A DNA stretch of 51,918 nucleotides from Candidatus Sulfopaludibacter sp. SbA3. GTDB lineage: Bacteria > Acidobacteriota > Terriglobia > 20CM-2-55-15. Below are positions 34,108-41,222 of the stretch, one piece after another. The notes under the pieces are model-generated. The model did no database searches. It was not told the DNA's origin and saw only the letters and a program-made list of their open reading frames with translations. The translations under genes and the position numbers were made by a program. The number at the start of each line of letters is the position of its first letter. Positions within the stretch are counted from its first letter, which is position 1. The stretch lies in contig CAMBFR010000017.1 of assembly GCA_945865815.1 (NCBI GenBank), positions 1-51,918 on the forward strand. The letters are read 5' to 3'.

Positions 34108-35079
34108 ATGCGCCGTGGTTTGCAGCCCCTTATTTTCATCGCAGCAACCTGTTCCGTGGCGGCCGTCCTCTCGGCCCAGGTGCGCGTCGATGTCCGGCTT
34201 GTAAACGTCTTTGCGACCGTCACAGACAACACGGGACGCTACGTTAATGGTCTGACAGTCGATCAGTTTTCCCTGGCAGAAGACGGCGTACAGCAGAATA
34301 TTGTTCATTTCTCGCAGGACAGCGACACCGCTGTAAGCGTTGGGATCGTCCTCGATACCAGCGGAAGCATGGATCGCAAGATTCGAATCGCGACCGCGGC
34401 GGTGGAACGATTTGCCCGCACTATTAACAAAGATGATGAAGTCTTCCTGATGACGTTTTCCGGCAAGCCTGTTCTTCGCCAGGACTTCACGAGCGACCGC
34501 GGCAAGCTCACACAGGCTCTGCGTAAGCTTCGCGTCACCGGCGGCACGGCCCTTTATGACGCCGTGGGAGAGGCCCTGACGAAAATGCGGCGGGGGCGTC
34601 ACGACAAGCGCGCCCTGCTGGTGATCACCGACGGTCAGGACACGGCGAGCCTGATGAAGAGCGGCGAGGCAAATGATGCCGTCCGCGAATCCGAATATCT
34701 CGTGTACGCGATCGGCATATCTCCGCTGACCTACGCGCAGAACACCGACCACATTCCGTTCTCATGGCCGCCAACGTCTCCTCGAACCGGCGCCGGCACA
34801 CTTTCCGGCCTGCGCGATGCCGTCGACATGAACGTCCTGAATCGTTTTGCTGAAAACAGTGGCGGACAGGCGTTTCTGCTGAATGAGGCCCTGATTGGCG
34901 CGGGCGAAAGCAAAATCGACAAAGTGCTCGATGAGATCGCCGCCGAACTTCGCAGCCAGTACACGCTGGGTTACTATCCCGCGAGTGCCGACGACAGGCG
35001 GTTTCATGCCATCCAGGTCACATCGAAGAGCGGCCACACCGTGCGGGCCCGCAAGGGATATGCCGCGTCCGGCAGCTAA
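34108..35079 (+). CDS. Secreted VWFA protein of the Acidobacteria-type family
   Basis: A 323-residue exported protein; the ATG at 34108 has CAGGAG upstream and starts a signal peptide (RGLQPLIFIAATCSVAAVLS). The conserved opening VRLVNVFATVTDNTGRYVNG then LTVDQFSLAEDGVQQNI is the mark of the VWFA-related family first defined in Acidobacteria. The VWA metal site is intact: DTSGSM near 83, the Thr in VTGGTALYDAVGEAL near 150 and TDGQD near 180. It should bind a divalent metal and a protein partner in the periplasm. It overlaps the convergent galT gene by 4 nt. It is the best taxonomic pointer in the window. Confidence 0.92.
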   Translation: MRRGLQPLIFIAATCSVAAVLSAQVRVDVRLVNVFATVTDNTGRYVNGLTVDQFSLAEDGVQQNIVHFSQDSDTAVSVGIVLDTSGSMDRKIRIATAAVERFARTINKDDEVFLMTFSGKPVLRQDFTSDRGKLTQALRKLRVTGGTALYDAVGEALTKMRRGRHDKRALLVITDGQDTASLMKSGEANDAVRESEYLVYAIGISPLTYAQNTDHIPFSWPPTSPRTGAGTLSGLRDAVDMNVLNRFAENSGGQAFLLNEALIGAGESKIDKVLDEIAAELRSQYTLGYYPASADDRRFHAIQVTSKSGHTVRARKGYAASGS

Positions 35080-36077
35080 CCGGCAGGATCGACCTTCACT
35101 TTCCTTAGGAATTCCGCGGATTTTTCGGGAAGCGTGGCGTTGATGAACATTCCGGAACCGAGTTCGAAGCCCGCCGGCAGCGAAACCCGGGGAACAACCG
35201 AGAGATACCAGTGGAAGCTGCGCAGATCCGAATATCGCTGCACCATGCTGCGTATGACGAAGTTGAAGTCGGGGTTGTTGAGTCCCAGGGAGATCTTCCG
35301 CAAAAGGACCCGAAGATGTTCGGCCAGGTCCTCGATTTCGCCCTTCATCGTCCATCCAAAATCAGGCGAGTGCCGCAGCGGCATCATCCAGATATGAAAC
35401 GGCGATACGGCCGCGAAAGGCACGAAGCTCACAAAATTCCTGGTCAGATGGACGATGCGCTGTTCGTCGGCCAGTTCCTGCTGGATCATCGCGCAGAACA
35501 TGCATTGACCGTTCTCATCGAAAAAACGCAGCGCGTCGACCGAACGGCGGCGAACATCATTCGGGACAACGGGCGTTGCGAGAATCTGGCAGTGCGGATG
35601 TTCCACAAACGATCCCGCGCCTGAACCGTGATTCTTGTATAGCACCACCAGAGCCACTCGCTCATCCTCGGCAATGGCAAGGTACCTGGCCTTCATCGCA
35701 TTCAGCAGGGCCCGCAGCTCGCCCGCCGACCTCTCCCAGATGAACTTATTGTGCAAGGGCGTTTCGACGACGACCTCGTGATAACCGAAACCCTTCAACC
35801 GCCGATTCATCAGGCCGCCCGAAAGCTCGTGCTCACACTCCGGCTGGAGGGCTGGAAAAGAGCTTTTCACGATCCGGACTTCCCAGTTCGATCCCGGAGG
35901 CTCGGCAAGAACCGTCTCGTTCTGAGACTCATTGCCGGGACAAAACGGGCAATCAGGAACATGCGATGGGCTTTCGCGGGGGGCGGCCTTCCGAACGAAG
36001 TTCTCCGGAGGCACCGAACGGTCCGTTGCGACAACCACCCAGTCACCCGTTACTCGATTGAATCTCAGTTCTGACAT
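35076..36077 (-). CDS. galT: Galactose-1-phosphate uridylyltransferase
   Basis: A 333-residue enzyme moving UMP between UDP-glucose and galactose-1-phosphate (Leloir pathway). I start at ATG 36077 (SELRFNRVTGDWVVVATDR); the ATG at 36098 precedes the promoter-like TATAAT overlap and is less likely. The zinc site is suggested by CPFCPGNE near 46. Near 157 SFVEHPHCQILATP carries the catalytic His-Pro-His (HPH) with its Cys neighbour. FVSFVPFAAVSPFHIWMMP near 220 and FHWYLSVVPRV near 300 are typical of the C-terminal half. A TATAAT sits 10 nt before the ATG. The upstream SUMF1 gene ends 26 nt away. No galK or galE is near. Confidence 0.93.
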   Translation of the reverse strand: MSELRFNRVTGDWVVVATDRSVPPENFVRKAAPRESPSHVPDCPFCPGNESQNETVLAEPPGSNWEVRIVKSSFPALQPECEHELSGGLMNRRLKGFGYHEVVVETPLHNKFIWERSAGELRALLNAMKARYLAIAEDERVALVVLYKNHGSGAGSFVEHPHCQILATPVVPNDVRRRSVDALRFFDENGQCMFCAMIQQELADEQRIVHLTRNFVSFVPFAAVSPFHIWMMPLRHSPDFGWTMKGEIEDLAEHLRVLLRKISLGLNNPDFNFVIRSMVQRYSDLRSFHWYLSVVPRVSLPAGFELGSGMFINATLPEKSAEFLRKVKVDPAG

Positions 36078-36087
36078 GGCGGGGGGC

Positions 36088-36093
36088 ATTATA
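36088..36093 (-). promoter_or_regulatory. TATAAT 10 nt before the galT start codon
   Basis: On the minus strand TATAAT is followed by GCCCCCCGCC and ATG at 36077. The message would have a leader of at most about 3-4 nt and there is no ribosome site. It lies just past the stop of the upstream gene, so galT can be transcribed on its own. Confidence 0.5.
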
Positions 36094-36103
36094 CCCACGT
36101 GTC

Positions 36104-36823
36104 CTAAAAAAGAGGAGAACCTTGAATAGCTTTAATAGCAGGCAGTGCCCGGACCACTCGTAATCCGTAATCGGTATACCGATACGCGGGGGGAAGACTG
36201 CTGCGATGAGCGTTGCGCGACGCCTTCAGCTGATGGCGCCATGAACCGCCGCGCGAAATGCGGCGGGTTCCGGTTTCGGGACCCGACGGATTTCTTTCCG
36301 GAGAGATTTGGTAGTAATCCTCCGCATACCAATCGAGACACCATTCATGAACGTTGTCTCCGATGTTCATCAAGCCATAGCCATTGGGTTTCCATTGCCC
36401 GGCCGGCCGCGGCGCTGTCCACTCGCCCTGGAAGTACTCAATGGATTTCAGTGGATCGTCGCCCCAGGAAAATTCGCGCGAGTCCAAACCGCCGCGGCAG
36501 GCCTTTTCCCATTCCGCTTCCGTGGGCAGCCGGCATGCTTCATCGCGCGCGAGCGATAACCATTCGCAGTAGGACATCGCATCAAACCAATTGACACCAA
36601 CAACGGGCTGATCCGGCATCGAGAAAACCTCTTCGCGCCATCCGGCCGGTTCCGGGTTTCCGGTCTCGGCGAGAAACTCGGCGTATTCGCGGCGTGTAAC
36701 GGTAGTGCGAGCCATCTCGAATGCATCGACCCACACATAGTGCCGTGGCCGTTCCCAATGAAATGCGCTCCCGCCCATCCAGAACCAGCCTTCGGGAATT
36801 TGGACGAAATGCGTGCCTCTCAT
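36104..36823 (-). CDS. SUMF1/formylglycine-generating enzyme-like domain protein lacking catalytic Cys
   Basis: A 239-residue cytosolic protein that is almost entirely one SUMF1-type domain. Landmarks in order are IPEGWFWMGG, FEMARTTVTRREYAEFL, VVGVNWFDAMSYCEWLS, CRLPTEAEWEKACRGG, GLMNIGDNVHEWCLDWY and ISRGGSWRHQLKASRNAHRS. True formylglycine-generating enzymes have two redox cysteines in the segment after GGS; here it reads WRHQLKAS, so sulfatase activation is unlikely. Related domains without this pair serve in other oxidations or binding. No sulfatase gene lies in the window. It lies between a YdcF-type gene and galT, with a REP-like element directly upstream of its start. Confidence 0.88.
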   Translation of the reverse strand: MRGTHFVQIPEGWFWMGGSAFHWERPRHYVWVDAFEMARTTVTRREYAEFLAETGNPEPAGWREEVFSMPDQPVVGVNWFDAMSYCEWLSLARDEACRLPTEAEWEKACRGGLDSREFSWGDDPLKSIEYFQGEWTAPRPAGQWKPNGYGLMNIGDNVHEWCLDWYAEDYYQISPERNPSGPETGTRRISRGGSWRHQLKASRNAHRSSLPPAYRYTDYGLRVVRALPAIKAIQGSPLF

Positions 36824-36832
36824 TCTCTTGAT

Positions 36833-36869
36833 GGCTGCGCCCTATCGGGCTTGCATTCGCCGCCGCTCA
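36833..36869 (-). repeat. 37-bp REP-like element, copy 3
   Basis: Thirty-six of 37 positions match copies 1 and 2, in the same orientation. It lies in the 48-bp gap between the YdcF-type gene stop (36872) and the SUMF1 gene start (36823), 2 nt after the stop and 9 nt before the start. Confidence 0.8.
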
Positions 36870-36871
36870 TG

Positions 36872-37549
36872 TCACACGATCAATTGAGGCCAGATATACA
36901 GGGCGTAGGCGGCCAGTTTTTGAAATTCAATCAGGAAGGTTCGGATCTGTCCCCGGCGAGTCCACCAGTTCTCCGGCGTAAGGCCACCGGAGCGCGCCGC
37001 CACGATAATAAACCGGATATCGGGTTCGAGAATATAGCGCGCGGTCAGCCGGGACCGGCGCGTGTGGTAATTCGATGTAACGATGATGACGGATTTCCAA
37101 TTCCGTTCTTCGCACATCTCCCGGATGTGCCGTATCTCGTCGAAGCTGTCCTCGGAGGGCGTCTCGATACGGATGATCTTCTCATTCGGAACGCCCATTC
37201 CATTCAGCACACGAAGATAGTTCTCGTAACCCTGAAACAACGTGATGCCCTTGCGCTGGAACTCGTCAAATTCCTCGCTCGACGTTTCGGTGGTAATCAC
37301 AACCCGGGGCGCCATGTTTGCGCGGAACAACTCGGCGGCTTCCGCGGCCCGGCCGGGCTCGCCGCCGCCAAGAATCACGATTGCATCGCTCGGCTGAGGT
37401 TCTTCGTTAACGATAAGCAGAATGGTGGAGAAGCGGAGAGCCGGCTGGTAACCAAAATATACAAGCGGAATGAGAATCAGCAGCGTGTTCAGGATGAACA
37501 GCTTCTTCCCGCTCAGCTTGCGCGTTTTCAGTTTCGGGGTTTTCCCCAC
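36872..37549 (-). CDS. YdcF/SanA-type DUF218 membrane protein
   Basis: A 225-residue protein from GTG 37549, overlapping the end of hyuB by 22 nt; a longer frame to 37945 lies inside hyuB and is a shadow. One N-terminal membrane span (KLFILNTLLILIPLVYFGYQ) is followed by a DUF218 domain: SDAIVILGGGEPGRAAEAAE near 70, PRVVITTETSSEEF, then EKIIRIETPSEDSFDEI and SVIIVTSNYHTRRSRLTARY near 172. This family includes SanA/ElyC, which influence envelope permeability and lipid carrier use. The end of the protein has an extra hydrophobic helix (KLAAYALYIWPQLIV). The link to the hydantoinase genes is positional only. Confidence 0.85.
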   Translation of the reverse strand: MGKTPKLKTRKLSGKKLFILNTLLILIPLVYFGYQPALRFSTILLIVNEEPQPSDAIVILGGGEPGRAAEAAELFRANMAPRVVITTETSSEEFDEFQRKGITLFQGYENYLRVLNGMGVPNEKIIRIETPSEDSFDEIRHIREMCEERNWKSVIIVTSNYHTRRSRLTARYILEPDIRFIIVAARSGGLTPENWWTRRGQIRTFLIEFQKLAAYALYIWPQLIV

Positions 37550-39096
37550 CCGCCACCTCCCGGAGTTTGAATCGACACCACATCGCCGGCTTCGACCCAT
37601 GCTGTGAACTTCGACGGCAGTTGCTCCACACTTCCATTCCTGCGAACGATGGTGTTGATTCCCCTGGAGCCGGGTTCCCCGCCGCCGAGGCCGAACGGCG
37701 CCAGCTTGCGCCGCTCGGAAAGAACCGTCACTTGCGCCCTCATCAGAAAGCGGACTTCGCGGATGACGCCATTTCCGCCACGCCATTTTCCGGCGCCTCC
37801 GGAATCGGGACGCAATGAATACCGGTTGATCCGCACCGGATAAGCGTGTTCGAGCGCTTCCACGGGCGTATTCAGGGAGTTGGTCATGTGCGTGTGCACA
37901 CCGGAAATTCCGTCCATCACCGGCCGGGCGCCCATGCCTCCGCAAACGGTCTCATAATACGCGACCGGCTGATTCGTCCGCGGGTCCCGGCCGCCGAACG
38001 TAAAGTTGTTCATCGTCCCCTGGCTTGCGGCCGGAATCCGATCCGGCAATGCCGTGGATAAACACCTGTACAAGACGTCGACGAGGCGCTGGGCCGTCTC
38101 CACGTTGCCGCCGCAAACGGCCGCCGGGGGGAGAGCATTCACAATCGTGCCTTCGGGCGCAATGATCTCGAGAGGCCGCATGCCTCCGGCATTCGAAGGA
38201 ATGGAAATGGGGACCAGAGTCCTGAATGTATAGAACACGGCGGACGCCGTGATCGCGTACACGGCGTTAACGCTGCCGGCGGTCTGTGGATCCGATCCCG
38301 AAAAATCGATTGCCGCCCGATCTCCCTTGATTCGGATTTTCACGCGAATCGCGATCGGGTTGTCGGTAATGCCGTCGTTGTCGAGAAAGTCCTCCGCCTC
38401 GTAGGTGCCGTCGGGAATGCCTGCAATGGCGTGACGAGTCATTCGTTCGCTGTAGTTGAGAATTTCTGTCGTATAGCGGCAGACTTCTTTCCACCCGTAT
38501 TTCTCGACAACCTCGCTGAGCCGCCGCTCGCCGGTGACGTTTGCTCCCAACATCGCGGCGAGATCTCCTTCGCGTTCCTGTGGGGTTCGAACATTGAGGA
38601 GAATAAGCTCCCATACGTCCTTATTGATCTTTCCCGCCGTGATCAGTTTGATCGGTGGAATTCTTAAACCTTCCTGGTAGATTTCCTCGGCCAATGGCAT
38701 CGAGCCCGGCGACATTCCGCCGACGTCCGAGTGGTGCGCGCGGTTTGCCACGTAGAACAGCAGTTTCTTCCCGGAGAACACTCCGGATACGACGGTGATA
38801 TCCGGAAGGTGCGTTCCGCCGGCATACGGATCATTCAGGATGATGAGGTCGCCCGGCCCGATGTCGCGATTCTCAATGGCCGCTTTCACCGACAGCGGCA
38901 TCGAACCCAGATGGACGGGCATGTGGTCCCCCTGCGCAAGCATCTCGCCGCGGTCGTTGAAGATGGCGCAGGAGTAATCGCGCCGCTCCTTGATGTTGGG
39001 CGAAAAGGCAGTCCGCTTCAGCGTCGCCCCCATTTCCTCGGCAATGGAGTGGAAGAGACTCTTGAAGATTTCGAGTTGGACTGGATTGGTCTTCAT
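37528..39096 (-). CDS. hyuB: Hydantoinase/oxoprolinase B subunit
   Basis: A 522-residue cytosolic protein with the full HyuB pattern: IFKSLFHSIAEEMGATLKRT at the start, IKERRDYSCAIFNDRGEMLA near 34, ILNDPYAGGTHLPDITVVSG near 85, and VANRAHHSDVGGMSPGSMPL near 116 with its metal-binding histidines. GVHTHMTNSLNTPVEALEHA near 405 and GGGWGKPRN at the end follow. HyuB with HyuA forms ATP-dependent N-methylhydantoinase, 5-oxoprolinase or acetone/acetophenone carboxylase-type complexes; the third (gamma) carboxylase subunit is absent here. The start has AGAGGA 5-8 nt upstream. A 104-bp palindrome lies between hyuA and hyuB. Confidence 0.93.
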   Translation of the reverse strand: MKTNPVQLEIFKSLFHSIAEEMGATLKRTAFSPNIKERRDYSCAIFNDRGEMLAQGDHMPVHLGSMPLSVKAAIENRDIGPGDLIILNDPYAGGTHLPDITVVSGVFSGKKLLFYVANRAHHSDVGGMSPGSMPLAEEIYQEGLRIPPIKLITAGKINKDVWELILLNVRTPQEREGDLAAMLGANVTGERRLSEVVEKYGWKEVCRYTTEILNYSERMTRHAIAGIPDGTYEAEDFLDNDGITDNPIAIRVKIRIKGDRAAIDFSGSDPQTAGSVNAVYAITASAVFYTFRTLVPISIPSNAGGMRPLEIIAPEGTIVNALPPAAVCGGNVETAQRLVDVLYRCLSTALPDRIPAASQGTMNNFTFGGRDPRTNQPVAYYETVCGGMGARPVMDGISGVHTHMTNSLNTPVEALEHAYPVRINRYSLRPDSGGAGKWRGGNGVIREVRFLMRAQVTVLSERRKLAPFGLGGGEPGSRGINTIVRRNGSVEQLPSKFTAWVEAGDVVSIQTPGGGGWGKPRN

Positions 39097-39121
39097 AAAA
39101 GTCCTCTACCTGCAAAAGTGT

Positions 39122-39225
39122 GCGCGGTCATATGACAAGTGACAAATGAACAGTGAACAATGAGAAAGTTTTCGGGTGCTTTCTCATTGTTCACTGTTCA
39201 TTTGTCACTTGTCATATGACCGCGC
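39122..39225. repeat. Long perfect palindrome 5 (TTTCGGGTG loop group) between hyuA and hyuB
   Basis: Arms of 47 nt (39122-39168 and 39179-39225) pair with no mismatch around the 10-nt loop TTTTCGGGTG. The stem contains GTGACAAATGAACAGTGAAC. The outer part reads GCGCGGTCA. It ends 26 nt before the hyuA stop and 25 nt upstream of the hyuB start, so a strong hairpin would form between two genes of one transcript. Palindrome 6 shares its inner stem and loop. Confidence 0.95.
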
Positions 39226-39251
39226 GCAATCCATCAGGGCCTGCGATACAT

Positions 39252-41219
39252 TTATTCAAGCACCAGATTCAAATAACCATCCACCCGGCAACGAAACCCC
39301 GGCGGCACAAGCGTCGTCGAGCTGTACTCACCAATGATGGCCGGGCCATCGATGACATTCCCATGGCCGAGCACGGCACGGTCAAAGATGGCCGTCTTCA
39401 CTTGCTTCCCGCCGATCCATACCGGACGCCTCTCCTGCGGTTGCGGCTTCCCTCGTGATTTTGGAGCTCTCCTGAACTCAGGCTTGGCGGTACGGCCGAG
39501 GAACGTGGTACGAACGGTCACCAGTTCAACATCCTTCTTTGGATTGGCATAGCCGTATCGCTTTTCGTGCATCCGGTGAAAGTCGTCAATAAACTTCGGC
39601 GTGAGCGGCACGGTCAGTTCGTAAGACTGGCCGCGATATCGCAGATCGCAGGAATCCACATGCCGGACCTCGCTTTTCCGAAAACCTTCCGCCTGAAGTT
39701 CCGCGGCGCCCAGCCGGTGCAACTCGGCGAGAGCAATCTTTAGTCTCGCCGCGGAATCGTTCGCGTTGACAAGCAGCGTGCGGGAATAGTCCCTGCGCGC
39801 ATCGGCCAGAAGGAGGCCAAGCGCCGACAGCGCGCCCGGAAAGCACGGAACAATGATGCGCGGAATGCCGAGTCCGCTGGCCAGGCTTGCGGCGTGAAGA
39901 CCTCCGGCGCCGCCAAAGCAAACGAGGGTGAAGTCGCGAGGATCATAACCGCGTTCCACGGAGATCAGCCGGATCGCCTGCTCCATATTGTTATTCACGA
40001 TATCAACCACGCCCTGCGCAAGATCCTGCGGAGTCTTCCACCGACGCGTCCATGCAAGGCTTCGAACAGCGGGCTCAATCCGGTCTGTCCATAGCGGCAT
40101 GGCGCCGCCCAGGAAGAACCGCGGCAGAAGTCTGCCGAGAATCACGTTGGCATCGGTAACGGTGAGCCTGGCGCCTTTTCCATAGCAGATCGGCCCGGGG
40201 TCCGCGCCGGCGCTCTCCGGTCCAACTTTCAGCGCGCCGCCGGGATCGAGTTCCGCAATCGAGCCGCCTCCGGCGCCAACGGTGTGAATGTCCATCATCG
40301 GAATTCCGATGGGCATCCCATCGACCTGGCTTTCATTGGTGACCTTGATGCCTCCCTCACACAGGGAAACATCCGTGGAGGTGCCGCCCATGTCGAAGGT
40401 AATCACGTTCGAGTAACCCGACATCTCCGCTACGTGGAACGCGCCCACAACGCCGCCGGCCGGTCCCGACAAGATCGTTTTGACGGGAGCCTCGGAAGCG
40501 GCCTCGGCATGGACGGCGCCGCCATTCGATTGCATCACGCGGAGGGGCGCGCCGGCGCGCTCCTGCAAACTCCGCAGGTAGCGGCTCATGATTGGCGCGA
40601 GATAGGCGTTTATGACGGTCGTCGATGTTCGTTCGTATTCGCGATACTCCGGCAGCACTCTGGACGACAACGACACCGGGACCCCGAGCGGCCGCAACTC
40701 ATCAAGAATGGCGTCCTCGTGCCGGCTGTTGGCGAATGCGAAAAGCAGGCACACCGCCACCGACTCGATGTTCCGGCTGCGAAGCTTTTCGATCGTCGCG
40801 CGAAGCTGCCCGACATCCAGCGGAGTTTCAATCGATCCGTCATACAGCGTGCGTTCGCGAATGCCAAAGCGATCCGAGTCCGGCACGAGCGGGGCCGGGC
40901 GCGTCACAAAGATGTTGTACAGGTCGCGCCGCGTCTGGCGTCCGATGACGAGAACGTCTTCGAAACCTTCTGTCGTGAGCAGAGCGGTCCTGGCTCCCTT
41001 TCGCTCGAGAAGCGCGTTCGTCGCCACGGTCGACCCGTGGATTACCTCTTTCACGTCTCGCGCATCTCGCAATGAAATTCGCTCCAGCCCTTGGACGATG
41101 CCTTCCTCGGGACGAGCCGGCGTGGAAAGTGCCTTGAACATCTCGATGTTGCCATCGCGGATGACCACAAAGTCGGTGAAGGTTCCGCCGGTGTCTACGC
41201 CTACTCTGATTCTGTTCAC
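39252..41219 (-). CDS. hyuA: Hydantoinase/oxoprolinase A subunit
   Basis: A 655-residue cytosolic protein from GTG 41219, 3 nt after the upstream stop. The N-terminal ATP-binding (actin-like) part opens IRVGVDTGGTFTDFVVI and continues with VIHGSTVATNALLERKGA near 60. The second part shows ILSGPAGGVVGAFHVAEMSG near 230, VITFDMGGTSTDVSLCEGG near 253, HTVGAGGGSIAELDPGGALK near 290, and GPESAGADPGPICYGKGA near 312. These are the standard HyuA/oxoprolinase motifs. It phosphorylates the cyclic amide or ketone substrate in the HyuAB complex. The exact substrate is unknown. It is the second gene of the minus-strand run. Confidence 0.93.
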   Translation of the reverse strand: MNRIRVGVDTGGTFTDFVVIRDGNIEMFKALSTPARPEEGIVQGLERISLRDARDVKEVIHGSTVATNALLERKGARTALLTTEGFEDVLVIGRQTRRDLYNIFVTRPAPLVPDSDRFGIRERTLYDGSIETPLDVGQLRATIEKLRSRNIESVAVCLLFAFANSRHEDAILDELRPLGVPVSLSSRVLPEYREYERTSTTVINAYLAPIMSRYLRSLQERAGAPLRVMQSNGGAVHAEAASEAPVKTILSGPAGGVVGAFHVAEMSGYSNVITFDMGGTSTDVSLCEGGIKVTNESQVDGMPIGIPMMDIHTVGAGGGSIAELDPGGALKVGPESAGADPGPICYGKGARLTVTDANVILGRLLPRFFLGGAMPLWTDRIEPAVRSLAWTRRWKTPQDLAQGVVDIVNNNMEQAIRLISVERGYDPRDFTLVCFGGAGGLHAASLASGLGIPRIIVPCFPGALSALGLLLADARRDYSRTLLVNANDSAARLKIALAELHRLGAAELQAEGFRKSEVRHVDSCDLRYRGQSYELTVPLTPKFIDDFHRMHEKRYGYANPKKDVELVTVRTTFLGRTAKPEFRRAPKSRGKPQPQERRPVWIGGKQVKTAIFDRAVLGHGNVIDGPAIIGEYSSTTLVPPGFRCRVDGYLNLVLE

Positions 41220-41222
41220 GAT

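Noticed and set aside
36104-36823. Formylglycine-generating enzyme activity
   Set aside because: The paired redox cysteines are missing, so I kept only the domain name.
37550-37945. Extension of the YdcF-type frame into hyuB
   Set aside because: This part has no family resemblance and overlaps coding sequence of hyuB; GTG 37549 directly before the membrane helix is the natural start.
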